From Desulfarculales bacterium UBA696 (GTDB lineage Bacteria; Desulfobacterota; Syntrophobacteria; Syntrophobacterales; Syntrophobacteraceae), in NCBI GenBank assembly GCA_002298995.1, contig DBMO01000001.1, forward strand, positions 67,791 to 131,790: 64,000 bases of DNA, given 5' to 3'. Positions 55,789 to 64,000 of the stretch are shown in pieces (position 1 is the stretch's first letter; each line of letters starts with the position of its first letter). The position numbers were made by a program, and so were the translations under genes. The notes beneath the pieces are model-generated. The model saw only the letters and a program-made list of their open reading frames with translations. It searched no databases and was not told where the DNA came from.

Positions 55789-56523
55789 TTACAGGCTGAA
55801 ATGGTCGCCCAGGTAAGTGCGTCGTGCAAGATCACTGCGGGCGATGTCTTGAGGATCTCCCTTTTCGAGAATTCGGCCCTCGTGCATAATATAAGCCCAA
55901 TCGCAGACTTTAAGTGTTTCCCGCACATTATGGTCGGAAATTAAAACCCCGATCCCCTTGGCCTTGAGCGCCGTGATAAGTCCCTGGATTTCCGCAACCG
56001 CCAGTGGATCTATTCCCGCAAAGGGTTCGTCCAGCAAAATGAAACTGGGTTGGGTCACCAGGGCACGGGTGATCTCGACCCGCCTGCGCTCGCCGCCGGA
56101 CAACCTGTCGGCCCTGTTGCCGGCCAGGTGCGTAATCCTCAGATCACCCAGAAGCTCTTTAAGCCTTCCCTGCCGTTCTTCCCTTCCGATCGGTAGCGTT
56201 TCGAGGATGGCCATTATGTTCTGTTCGACAGTCAGCTTTCGGAATATCGATGGCTCCTGGGAAAGATAGGTTATCCCTTTTCTCGCCCTCCGATACATCG
56301 GCTGATCGATTATGTTTTCCCCATTCAAAAGGACTGCGCCGCCGTCTGGGCGAATTATACCCACAATACTGAAAAAGGTCGTGGATTTTCCGGCCCCGTT
56401 GGGTCCGAGGAGACCGACGATCTGGGCCTCCTTCAACTCGAGGCTCACGTGATCAACCACGCACCGGCCCTTGTAGGTCTTTACCAGATCCACTATCTCC
56501 AGCCTCTTGGGCGATTGCGACAC
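55789..56523 (-). CDS. lptB: LptB, lipopolysaccharide export ATPase
   Basis: 244 aa from the GTG at 56523, chosen because AGGA lies 8 nt upstream and it starts just after the lptA stop. Walker A is G-P-N-G-A-G-K-S-T, the signature is L-S-G-G-E-R-R-R-V-E, and Walker B is F-I-L-L-D-E-P-F-A-G-I-D-P. The length fits LptB (about 241 aa in E. coli). It powers LPS extraction from the inner membrane with LptFG, not in this window. Confidence 0.95.
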   Translation of the reverse strand: MSQSPKRLEIVDLVKTYKGRCVVDHVSLELKEAQIVGLLGPNGAGKSTTFFSIVGIIRPDGGAVLLNGENIIDQPMYRRARKGITYLSQEPSIFRKLTVEQNIMAILETLPIGREERQGRLKELLGDLRITHLAGNRADRLSGGERRRVEITRALVTQPSFILLDEPFAGIDPLAVAEIQGLITALKAKGIGVLISDHNVRETLKVCDWAYIMHEGRILEKGDPQDIARSDLARRTYLGDHFSL

Positions 56524-56527
56524 TTGC

Positions 56528-57106
56528 CTAATCCTTCTTGCCTGGTGACAAAATGGCCTGGACCGGCATTTCCTTACCGCCCTCCACGATACTCTTGCCT
56601 TGCTGGAGATAAACCGTGATGACACTGCCCGTTATTTTGTCCTTGCCCCTGGTTACAACCGGCTTCCCGCGCAGGATGATCTTCTGTTCCCTCTCATAAT
56701 AGATCCCCTTATCAGCCGTCGCCGTGCGGTCTTGCTGGGTAACTTTAACATCTCCCTCTATTTCGATGTAGTCTATCTTCTCACTTATTTCCGAGGTTTT
56801 CGATTTATTGTCGTCCGGCAGGCCAACCACCTTGAGCCGGTTTCCGGTCAGGGTGACGTCATCCTGGGTAACGACTACGTGACCCTCGAATATGATCACT
56901 CTCTCCTGCTGCCGAGCCTCCATCCGATCCGCCGTGATATTGATGGGAGATTCGCTCTTACCTATTTTATCGGCCATTGGAGACTTTGGCTTGTCTTGTT
57001 TTTTTTCAGCAGCCCATGCGGAAGCCGTAAAAAAGGAAGAAAAAACCAGCACCGAAAAAATTGAAATGATTGCTGCCCATAAGGACTTCGAGAGGTTTGT
57101 TGCCAT
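56528..57106 (-). CDS. lptA: LptA-like periplasmic LPS transport protein
   Basis: A 192-aa protein with a signal peptide (about 1-32, A-S-A-W-A-A-E) and an OstA/LptA domain: P-I-N-I-T-A-D-R-M-E-A-R, then V-I-F-E-G-H-V-V-V-T-Q-D-D-V-T-L. It forms the periplasmic bridge for LPS. GAGGAG precedes the ATG. It is between lptC and lptB. Confidence 0.92.
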   Translation of the reverse strand: MATNLSKSLWAAIISIFSVLVFSSFFTASAWAAEKKQDKPKSPMADKIGKSESPINITADRMEARQQERVIIFEGHVVVTQDDVTLTGNRLKVVGLPDDNKSKTSEISEKIDYIEIEGDVKVTQQDRTATADKGIYYEREQKIILRGKPVVTRGKDKITGSVITVYLQQGKSIVEGGKEMPVQAILSPGKKD

Positions 57107-57153
57107 GTGACTCCTCTAAATACCCGGACTTGTTCTACTGTAGTTTATCCAGC

Positions 57154-57738
57154 CTAGTTCTTGCCAAGCCTCAATTTCGACATGATCAGCGACGCCTTTA
57201 CCTTGGCAAGGTGGGCCGTGCGGCTGCCAATTTGATACTCCCACTTGCTCCCGTCAACTTCACCGCCCGGCCCGAACACCCGGATCGCGCTTTCGGATGA
57301 GACCATTCTGCGCAAATGATCGTAATCGGCGCTGTCGGTCAAAAGCACATAACCGCGAGGCAGGGTGGCACGGACATCTTTTCGCAGCTCGATGTTCTTG
57401 GTCCCGGAGTAAAGCACCCCTTCGCTGCTCTCAAGAATCACCTCACCCTCGTCGTTTTCGAGATGGAAGGTAAGGTGCACCGATTTCAACTTCGTCATCT
57501 GACGGTCGTGGAAGTAAACGGCCTCTGATGCCCGAAGGGTCCAGAACTGCTTCCCCTGTTCCATCTCGGTGAATTCTATGTCCGTTAGCTTCATCTCTGA
57601 CTGGGAAGACTCTGGTTGAGGCGCTTCTTGGGACTTCTTGACGATCTTGCCCTTCAATAGCCCTCCGGCGAGGACGAGGCTTAATCCCCCCACGATCAAG
57701 AGGATTACAATCTGAGCGAATTTTCTGATATTGAGCAT
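57154..57738 (-). CDS. lptC: LptC-like LPS export protein
   Basis: About 194 aa from the ATG at 57738; a GTG two codons upstream is possible. One N-terminal membrane anchor (about 8-26) precedes a beta-jellyroll LptC domain: L-T-D-I-E-F-T-E-M-E-Q-G-K-Q-F-W, then G-V-L-Y-S-G-T-K-N-I-E-L. It connects LptB2FG to LptA. The following 57745-58034 stretch holds no gene. Confidence 0.88.
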   Translation of the reverse strand: MLNIRKFAQIVILLIVGGLSLVLAGGLLKGKIVKKSQEAPQPESSQSEMKLTDIEFTEMEQGKQFWTLRASEAVYFHDRQMTKLKSVHLTFHLENDEGEVILESSEGVLYSGTKNIELRKDVRATLPRGYVLLTDSADYDHLRRMVSSESAIRVFGPGGEVDGSKWEYQIGSRTAHLAKVKASLIMSKLRLGKN

Positions 57739-58034
57739 GGCCACGCCTCACTGATCCCATTAACCGGCGCATTGCGCATGATTTGTCAATCAAATTAATG
57801 CATTACAATTCGGCGAGTACTTTATCACGGGGGTTTTTGACTGTAAAGGCTTATTGCGTAAAGCTTCGGAAAATCGAAGAAAAATGAACGGCGGGAGCCC
57901 AAAGTGGCATGATTTTTGGGGATCGAGGAATTTAGGAATCAAGGAAAATGAGCAACCATTAATCACTTCACGGAGCCGGTGGATTTCGCACAAACCCGAA
58001 AAGGCAACCCCCAACCGGCATCCAGCAACATTGA

Positions 58035-59495
58035 TCATCCAAGTATCTTGTTCACAATCCCCGTCGTGCTGAAACCCTGGGCAATCGGCACCAGCACCAC
58101 CTTGCCCCCGTGTTGCTCGACCACGCCGCGTCCGACGACTTCCTCCAGCCTGTAATCGGCCCCTTTTACGAGGATATCTGGCTTCAGGGACTCGATCAGC
58201 CGAAGCGGAGTGTCTTCTTCGAATATCACGACCATGTCCACGCACGCAAGCGATGCGAGCAGGGCAGCCCTGTCCCGCTCGGACAGGATTGGTCTGGCAT
58301 CTCCCTTCAGTCGCCGCACCGACACGTCGGAGTTGAGGCCGATAATCAGGCGCTCACCCAAATCCTTTGCCTGCTGGAGCAACTGAATATGTCCGGGGTG
58401 GAGCAAATCGAAACAACCGTTGGTGAAGACTATCCTGTTGCCGCTTGCCCGCCAGGATTTAATCTGCACGCCGGCGGCCTCCAGGCTGCAGATCTTGCTA
58501 ATGCACGGGCCGTTCGCGGCCGGGCTGCTCAGCCTTGCCGTGCTTTGCAGCTCGCTTCTTCCGATGGGCTGGGTGCCGAGCTTTCCGACAACTATCCCTG
58601 CAGCCATATTGGCCAAAAAGGCCGATTCGGGAAAGGACAACCCGGATGCGACCCCAGCCGCAAGGGTTGCGATAACGGTGTCTCCAGCACCCGATACATC
58701 ATACACTTCCCTGGCCGTGGCGGGTATCGTCAGTGGAGCGGACTCACCGTTAAAAAAACTCATTCCCCGCGAACCGCGGGTCACCAGCAGCCACTCGGCA
58801 TCGCATCTCCGCAAAACCTCGCCCGCCAGCTTCTCGAAGAGATCTTCCTTTTCGGCACAACTACCCCCAACAGCCTCGAATTCCGACATGTTGGGCGTAA
58901 TGCAGGCCGCCCCCTGGTAGCGCTCCCAATCCGTTCCCTTGGGATCGACAAGTACGGGGATTCCATGCTGCCGGGCGATCCCCATGGTTTTCTGAACAAA
59001 TGAGCCTGATGCAAGCAGTCCTTTGCCGTAATCCGACAAAACAACGGCGCCGCACTCCGGCATTATTTTTTGGATCATATCCGAGACGAGTTCAAGGATT
59101 CCCTCACTCGGGACCTCTATTTGCTCTTCATCGAGCCTCAACAACTGCTGTCCCTGGGCCATGATACGGGTCTTGGTAATGGTCGGACGCAAGGGATCGG
59201 CTACAAGGCCGGATTGGATGCCGGATTTTTCAAGAAGTCCGCGGAGTAACTCCCCGGCGCTGTCCGCGCCCCGTATCCCGACGAGAAAAACCGGGCACTT
59301 TAAGCCCGCCAGATTGGCCGCCACGTTTCCCGCTCCTCCCAGCACTTCGGAGCGGTCCAGAACGCGCACGATCTGCACGGGCGCCTCGGGGGAAATTCGC
59401 CTGACCTCACCCCACACGTAGCGGTCGAGCATCACATCGCCAATCACAAGCACCTTGCCAGACCCGATTTTGCGCTCTGCCTCAACCAAATCCAT
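58035..59495 (-). CDS. hldE: HldE, bifunctional heptose kinase / ADP-heptose synthase
   Basis: A 486-aa fusion. The N-terminal PfkB-type kinase (about 1-320) has V-I-G-D-V-M-L-D-R-Y, G-G-A-G-N-V-A-A-N and the catalytic region D-V-S-G-A-G-D-T. The C-terminal nucleotidyltransferase (about 345-486) has F-T-N-G-C-F-D-L-L-H-P-G-H. It makes ADP-heptose for the LPS inner core. Standing upstream of lptCAB on the same strand, it forms an LPS block. Confidence 0.95.
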   Translation of the reverse strand: MDLVEAERKIGSGKVLVIGDVMLDRYVWGEVRRISPEAPVQIVRVLDRSEVLGGAGNVAANLAGLKCPVFLVGIRGADSAGELLRGLLEKSGIQSGLVADPLRPTITKTRIMAQGQQLLRLDEEQIEVPSEGILELVSDMIQKIMPECGAVVLSDYGKGLLASGSFVQKTMGIARQHGIPVLVDPKGTDWERYQGAACITPNMSEFEAVGGSCAEKEDLFEKLAGEVLRRCDAEWLLVTRGSRGMSFFNGESAPLTIPATAREVYDVSGAGDTVIATLAAGVASGLSFPESAFLANMAAGIVVGKLGTQPIGRSELQSTARLSSPAANGPCISKICSLEAAGVQIKSWRASGNRIVFTNGCFDLLHPGHIQLLQQAKDLGERLIIGLNSDVSVRRLKGDARPILSERDRAALLASLACVDMVVIFEEDTPLRLIESLKPDILVKGADYRLEEVVGRGVVEQHGGKVVLVPIAQGFSTTGIVNKILG

Positions 59496-59993
59496 CGCTC
59501 AGTCCCCTGCACATGTGCACGCCGTCGGTTTTTTGCGGATCTTATTAAATGAGTTCTACGTTTCCAGCGATTCTACCCCCTTGCGCTATATTCGCCAACA
59601 ACGTTTTATCGCGTGAAAACGGCACAATAAAATATCTCGGGCGCCAGGGGCCAAGACAAGACGGTAAGGCGGAAAATAAAAATTCAAAAAAATACTGTTT
59701 TCCCCGACCTGGATGCCGACCAGCGGAAAAGCCGCTGTATAAAATTTCAACAAAAGACCCGTCTTTCGAAATTTTCTACAGTGAAAAATTGCAAAGTGTT
59801 GAAATCTTCAGCACCCAGCCATACTATCCAAGGACCAATCCTTGAAAAGAGGAATACTTGTGTTATCTATAACCCACCAGCTTTGCTATATATTCAATGC
59901 TTACTCCAAGCCTTTAGTCCAGTATGGCACAGGCTTTGTACTAGTAAAGGGGCGGACACAATCCAACAAACCCAGACTGGAGGAGTAAGTTAC

Positions 59994-60686
59994 ATGGAAA
60001 TTCTAGCTCACATTCAGCAGGCGAAACAAGCCGAGTACCTCATCGCTCTAATTGGTCTATTCTCCTACATTGCGTTCTGGCGTGTGTTGAATGGGCCGGC
60101 CGTCGAGGTGGCTTCGATCAAGGAAACAGTGAAACCCATCTTAGAACGCATTGCCGGCTTCCTGGTTCCCAGTGACGTCATGTTCCATCCGGGTCACGCC
60201 TGGGCGAGAGTGGAAAGCAACGACATCGTAACAGTTGGAATGGATGACTTTGCCGCCAAACTGCTCGGCTCGGTTGACTCGATCTCGCTCCCCAAGGAAG
60301 GCTCAAAGGTGAAGCAGGGATCTTTCGGATGGCTGATGAAAACTGATTCCCAGGCGATCCACATGTTGTCGCCAATTGAAGGTGAAGTAGTAGCAATCAA
60401 TGACGCAGTACTCGATTCTCCACACCTGGCTTTGACCGATCCTTATGGAAAGGGTTGGCTGCTCAAGGTCAGGAACGCCAATCTCACACCCAACCTGAAG
60501 AATATGGTTCCGACCGGCATGATCGCGAAGTGGTTCGAAAGCATCCGCGAGACGTTGGCCGGACTGCAGCCGGCCAGTGCGGCTGGACTGTACCAGGACG
60601 GTGGTGAGATCGTTTCGGGCCTGGCAAAGGCGCTCGATCCCAAGGGATGGGATGACCTGACCAGGGAGTTTTTCCTCACGAAGTAG
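59994..60686 (+). CDS. Membrane-anchored GcvH-like protein, no canonical lipoyl lysine (copy 1)
   Basis: 230 aa from the ATG at 59994 (GGAGGAG upstream). A membrane segment (about 14-33) is followed by a GcvH-like biotinyl/lipoyl domain (about 55-150): F-L-V-P-S-D-V-M-F-H-P-G-H-A-W, V-G-M-D-D-F-A and L-S-P-I-E-G-E-V-V-A-I-N. Counting back from S-P, the position of the lipoylated Lys of GcvH is Ser119; the nearest Lys is K116. A C-terminal extension ends W-D-D-L-T-R-E-F-F-L-T-K. No other glycine-cleavage gene is present. It is first in the redox operon. The 59496-59993 leader shows no gene. Confidence 0.85.
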   Translation: MEILAHIQQAKQAEYLIALIGLFSYIAFWRVLNGPAVEVASIKETVKPILERIAGFLVPSDVMFHPGHAWARVESNDIVTVGMDDFAAKLLGSVDSISLPKEGSKVKQGSFGWLMKTDSQAIHMLSPIEGEVVAINDAVLDSPHLALTDPYGKGWLLKVRNANLTPNLKNMVPTGMIAKWFESIRETLAGLQPASAAGLYQDGGEIVSGLAKALDPKGWDDLTREFFLTK

Positions 60687-60837
60687 GGATAAAGCCGCAA
60701 AATGTAAGCTGAAACGGCTTCAGTGAGGAACCTAAAAGGAATTAAATGTATGCGGTAAGGTCAAGGGACAAACGGGAGAGTGGCTGGTAAACGAGCTTTC
60801 TCGAAATTGACCGAACCCCCTGAAAGGAGAGTGTGTG

Positions 60838-61575
60838 ATGGAAGGAAAAGTAAGCATACCTGATAGGATAGCCGGAATAATAGTCGCCACGGCCCTGATT
60901 GTGGTCGGGCTGGGCTTCATCGTCCTCGGAGTGAGCTTTCTTCCCGTAATCGGTATTCTTTTGGGTATCCCGGTTATGGCTCTTTCGGGCTACTTCCTGT
61001 TCCCGAAAGCAATCATGCTGCACAACCACGTTGCGGGATTCCTGGTGCCCAAGGACGTGATGTTTCATCCTGGCCATGCATGGGCGAGGATGGAGGGCAA
61101 TGACATAGTAGCTATTGGGATGGATGATTTTGCCACCAAGCTGCTCGGCTCGGTCGATTCGATTTCTCTGCCCAAACCGGGGTCCAAGGTAAAGCAGGGA
61201 TCCTTTGGCTGGCAGATGAAATCCGAATCAAGGGCAATCCACATGCTTTCCCCGATTGAAGGTGAAGTTGTAGCCATCAACGAGGAAGTGATCGACTCTC
61301 CTGCCCTGGCCTTTGAAGACCCTTACGGAAAGGGCTGGCTGCTCAAGGTCAGAAACAGCAACCTCACCCCCAACCTCAAGAACATGGTTCCTCCGGGAAT
61401 GATCGGCAAATGGTTCGAGAATATCCGCGAGACGCTTGCCGGGATGCAGCCGGCGACGGCGGGGTCCGGGACCGGGTTGTTCCAGGATGGTGGTGAATTC
61501 GTATCGGGCATCGCCAAGGCCATCGACCCCCAGAGATGGGACGACATTGCCAGGGAGTTCTTCCTCACCAAATAA
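60838..61575 (+). CDS. Membrane-anchored GcvH-like protein, no canonical lipoyl lysine (copy 2)
   Basis: 245 aa from the ATG at 60838 (AAGGAGAG upstream). It has a different N-terminus from copy 1: two hydrophobic segments (about 11-33 and 36-56). The GcvH-like domain is nearly the same (F-L-V-P-K-D-V-M-F-H-P-G-H-A-W, V-D-S-I-S-L-P-K). The lipoyl-Lys position is Ser131. It has the same C-terminal F-F-L-T-K end. This N-terminal form matches the partial gene at 63842. Confidence 0.87.
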   Translation: MEGKVSIPDRIAGIIVATALIVVGLGFIVLGVSFLPVIGILLGIPVMALSGYFLFPKAIMLHNHVAGFLVPKDVMFHPGHAWARMEGNDIVAIGMDDFATKLLGSVDSISLPKPGSKVKQGSFGWQMKSESRAIHMLSPIEGEVVAINEEVIDSPALAFEDPYGKGWLLKVRNSNLTPNLKNMVPPGMIGKWFENIRETLAGMQPATAGSGTGLFQDGGEFVSGIAKAIDPQRWDDIAREFFLTK

Positions 61576-61633
61576 GGACGAAAACCGCCGCGAAAGCTCA
61601 ACCGTGTACAACACGCGATAAGGGAAGAATAGA

Positions 61634-62563
61634 ATGAGTACAAAGCTGATGAATACACCTGAGAAAGGCGCCTCCAGCTGCAGCAGGCGCAACTTCCTGA
61701 AACTTGCCGGAATAGGAGGGGCGGTAGCCCTGAGCGACCTGGCACACGCCTCGGAGCAAACCGCCTCTCCCGGCAAGGGAGCCAAAGGCGTACTGGTGGA
61801 CACCACCCTGTGCGTTGGCTGCAGGCAGTGCGAAGAGGCCTGCAACAGCGCCAACCGGCTGCCCAAGCCCGACAAGGCTTTCGATGACGAATCGGCCCTT
61901 GACGAAATCCGCAAGACTACTCCGACCGCTTACACAGTGGTCAACAGGTACAACGTCGATAAGGTCTCGGTAACGAGAAAGCAGCAGTGCATGCACTGCG
62001 TCGAGCCGGCCTGTTCCTCGGCGTGCATCATTTACGCAATGGAAAAGCAGCCGAACGGGGCCGTCACATACCGCGACGATCTATGTCTCGGCTGCCGCTA
62101 TTGCATGGTTTCATGTCCGTTCGACATGCCCAAGTTCGAGTACTCCAAGGCCGCCCCGCTCATCAAGAAATGCCAGTTCTGCTTCGACCGGCAGCTGGAA
62201 GGCCTGCAGCCGGCTTGTGTCGAGGCTTGCCCGATGGAGGCCTTGAAGTTCGGCAATCGCCTTGAGCTGATCGACGAAGCAAAATCGCGCATCTATACAC
62301 AGCCGAACAACTACATTCACCATGTCTATGGCGAGCACGAAGCGGGCGGCACAAGCTGGCTCTATCTGGCCAACGTGCCGTTTGAAAAACTTGGCCTCCC
62401 CATGCTCAACAGTAAACCATACCCTGAAATGACCGCCGGCGCCATGAGCACCGTTCCCATGATAATGCTGCTCTGGCCCGTGTTGCTCATGGGGTTCCAT
62501 CATTTCACGAGCGGTAATGACAATGCCCATGGCGGGCATTCGAACAGCCGGCATGTACGCTAG
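61634..62563 (+). CDS. HybA-like Tat-exported 4x[4Fe-4S] ferredoxin subunit
   Basis: A 309-aa protein. The Tat signal S-R-R-N-F-L-K (17-23) leads to A-H-A. Four cysteine clusters follow in order: C-V-G-C-R-Q-C-E-E-A-C, C-M-H-C-V-E-P-A-C, C-L-G-C-R-Y-C-M-V-S-C and C-Q-F-C with C-V-E-A-C. H-V-Y-G-E-H-E-A-G-G-T-S and V-P-F-E-K-L-G-L-P match HybA-type proteins. A C-terminal membrane segment (about 275-293) anchors it. It transfers electrons to the NrfD-type subunit next to it. Confidence 0.93.
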   Translation: MSTKLMNTPEKGASSCSRRNFLKLAGIGGAVALSDLAHASEQTASPGKGAKGVLVDTTLCVGCRQCEEACNSANRLPKPDKAFDDESALDEIRKTTPTAYTVVNRYNVDKVSVTRKQQCMHCVEPACSSACIIYAMEKQPNGAVTYRDDLCLGCRYCMVSCPFDMPKFEYSKAAPLIKKCQFCFDRQLEGLQPACVEACPMEALKFGNRLELIDEAKSRIYTQPNNYIHHVYGEHEAGGTSWLYLANVPFEKLGLPMLNSKPYPEMTAGAMSTVPMIMLLWPVLLMGFHHFTSGNDNAHGGHSNSRHVR

Positions 62564-62575
62564 GGGGGGCAAGAG

Positions 62576-63787
62576 ATGAAGAAGATAATTCACCTGTTCA
62601 TGGGCGATCCAAAGAAGATGTTCACTCCGTTCAACATAGTGAGCGGAATAATACTGGCAATGGGATTTACCATTATCGTCATGAGGCTCATCTACGGCAT
62701 CGGGGCGGTAACGAACCTCGACCAGGATACACCCTGGGGACTGTGGATCGGCTTTGATGTCCTTTGCGGCGTGGCCCTGGCCGCGGGCGGGTACAGCATC
62801 GCCGCAACCACTCACCTCTTCGGGCTCCATAAATACGAACCTCTGGTCAGGCCCGCAATTCTGACCGGGTTTCTGGGTTATGTCCTGGTCGTAATCGGCC
62901 TGGTCCTCGACCTCGGCCAACCCTGGCGCATGCCTTTTGTAATGCTCTTTCCCCGTGGCGTAACCTCGGTCCTGTTCGAGGTCGGCATGTGCGTGACAGC
63001 GTACACCACGGTTCAGCTCCTTGAGTTTATTCCGGCTTTCTGGGAATGGCTTGGACTGGAAAAGGTACGGCAGTTCTGGACCAAGATGACCATCTGGCTG
63101 TCGGCAATCGGTGTTGTGTTGAGCACCCTGCACCAGTCATCGCTTGGCTCGCTTTTCCTCATGGCGCCCACCAAGCTCCACCCGCTGTGGTACTCGAACT
63201 ACCTGCCGGTCTATTTCTTTGTATCCAGCATTATCGCCGGCCTGTCCATGGTTATCGTCGAAAGCTCCGTTTCGCACAGGCTCTTTTCTTACAGACTTTC
63301 GCCGGGAGCCCATTTCGACCTTGACGAGCTTACGCTCGGACTTGGAAAAGCCGCTGCCGCGGTGCTCTACGTCTACTTTTTCATAAAGCTGATCGGCCTG
63401 GCCGAGGGCGGCCACTGGAACCTCCTCAACACCACTTACGGCTATATCTTCATTGCCGAGATGATCGGCTGCATATTTTTACCGTGTATGTTCTATGTGT
63501 ACGGTGTGAGAACGGAAAATGCGGGCCTGGTTCGCATCGTCGGGCTCTGGACCGTCCTTGGAATCATGTTCAACCGGTTCAACGTTTCGATGGTAGCTTT
63601 GAACTGGCAGCTCACTCCTCATTACTACCCGAGCTGGATGGAAATAACGCTCTCGGCTTCGCTGGTTATCCTTGGGATCTGGGTTTTCAGGTGGATCGTC
63701 AACCGCCTGCCGATCATGTCCAACGAGATGCCGGTTGTCGGCACCAACACCTTCAAGGCACTTTGGGCGCAGGCCAAAGCACGTTAG
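62576..63787 (+). CDS. HybB/NrfD-family integral membrane quinone-interacting subunit
   Basis: A 403-aa protein with about ten membrane segments and HybB/NrfD motifs: T-P-W-G-L-W-I-G-F-D-V, L-V-L-D-L-G-Q-P-W-R, and T-L-H-Q-S-S-L-G-S-L-F. It is a quinol-pool redox partner of the upstream ferredoxin. It starts 12 nt after that gene with a G-rich ribosome site. The catalytic subunit, a hydrogenase or cytochrome, would be outside the window. Confidence 0.93.
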   Translation: MKKIIHLFMGDPKKMFTPFNIVSGIILAMGFTIIVMRLIYGIGAVTNLDQDTPWGLWIGFDVLCGVALAAGGYSIAATTHLFGLHKYEPLVRPAILTGFLGYVLVVIGLVLDLGQPWRMPFVMLFPRGVTSVLFEVGMCVTAYTTVQLLEFIPAFWEWLGLEKVRQFWTKMTIWLSAIGVVLSTLHQSSLGSLFLMAPTKLHPLWYSNYLPVYFFVSSIIAGLSMVIVESSVSHRLFSYRLSPGAHFDLDELTLGLGKAAAAVLYVYFFIKLIGLAEGGHWNLLNTTYGYIFIAEMIGCIFLPCMFYVYGVRTENAGLVRIVGLWTVLGIMFNRFNVSMVALNWQLTPHYYPSWMEITLSASLVILGIWVFRWIVNRLPIMSNEMPVVGTNTFKALWAQAKAR

Positions 63788-63841
63788 GGTCAATGGCGGA
63801 CAGGATCTATCGGATCTGCCCCGTTCAGAGAGGAGGATGAC

Positions 63842-64000
63842 ATGGAAAGCAGACTAATCAACAAAATAGCAGGAATGGTGGTTGCCGCGGCCCTGGTTGT
63901 GGTCGGCCTTGGCTTCATGCTCCTGGGTTTGAGTCTCTTTCCCATCGTCGGCATCCTCCTCGGCTTTACCCTGATGGCATTTGCCCTGAACTTCCTCGGA
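63842..64000 (+). CDS. Membrane-anchored GcvH-like protein N-terminus (copy 3, truncated by window end)
   Basis: The first 53 residues read M-E-S-R-L-I-N-K-I-A-G-M-V-V-A-A-A-L, two hydrophobic segments nearly matching copy 2. A GAGGAGG site precedes the ATG. It is cut by the window end, so the GcvH domain is not visible and its presence is inferred. Confidence 0.7.
   Translation, partial: MESRLINKIAGMVVAAALVVVGLGFMLLGLSLFPIVGILLGFTLMAFALNFLG

Noticed and set aside
59549..59845. 98-codon frame upstream of the GcvH-like gene
   Set aside because: No ribosome site or domain, and out of keeping with the leader position.
1..64000. CRISPR array
   Set aside because: No regularly spaced direct repeats were seen.

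Overview
The window looks like chromosomal DNA of a Gram-negative, probably anaerobic deltaproteobacterium (Desulfobacterota; a Syntrophobacterales- or Desulfomonile-like relative is the best guess). The grounds are moderately high GC, an Lpt/HldE lipopolysaccharide set, sigma-54 with PTS-Ntr genes, an octaheme cytochrome, HybA/HybB-like electron-transfer proteins and very large hybrid histidine kinases. Placement is by gene content only; no rRNA or tRNA gene was recognised.

Region 1-10.5 kb is an envelope block on the plus strand. It starts with the 3' part of a large type-I sulfatase, followed by small exported proteins (a 95-aa protein, a DUF2092 protein, a Gly/Ser/His-repeat protein, an anchored 186-aa protein) and a MetA-type outer-membrane protein. 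A complete Mla/MCE lipid-transport operon follows (permease, ATPase, MCE protein, PqiC-like lipoprotein). Region 10.6-15.6 kb has an EipA/DUF1134-like protein, a decayed stretch carrying the broken end of a DUF1269 gene, a 43-codon secreted micro-ORF, an octaheme cytochrome with HEAT/TPR repeats, and an AI-2E-type permease. Region 15.7-22.1 kb holds a second, complete 832-aa sulfatase, two DUF1254/DUF1214 proteins (one with an apparent 1-nt frameshift in its signal peptide) and a small membrane protein.

Region 22-33 kb is accessory. It has an aldo/keto reductase, a cupin, a zinc alcohol dehydrogenase, an AT-rich orphan B12-binding radical SAM protein, an exported alpha/beta hydrolase, a DUF5329 protein, and a minus-strand group of defence-flavoured genes: a DUF4393/Abi-alpha protein, a zinc-ribbon DUF4145 (HEPN-like) protein and a stand-alone caspase-like CHAT protein. 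Region 33-41 kb has two paralogous hybrid histidine kinases, one coupled to a PhnD-like binding lipoprotein, then an IS5-type transposase relic and a strong terminator.

Region 41-59.5 kb is core: an EF-G-like GTPase, xerC-hslV-hslU, a 1422-aa PPDK-like phosphotransferase, and a long minus-strand run hldE, lptC, lptA, lptB, rpoN, hpf, ptsN, rapZ, a PTS EIIA(Man) gene and rimI, which links lipopolysaccharide assembly, sigma-54, ribosome hibernation and PTS regulation. Region 60-64 kb is a membrane redox operon: two membrane-anchored GcvH-like proteins that appear to lack the lipoyl lysine, a HybA-like Tat ferredoxin, a HybB/NrfD quinone-interacting subunit, and the start of a third GcvH-like paralogue cut by the window end.

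The strongest candidates for something undescribed are the GcvH-like/HybAB module and the CHAT + DUF4145 + DUF4393 group.
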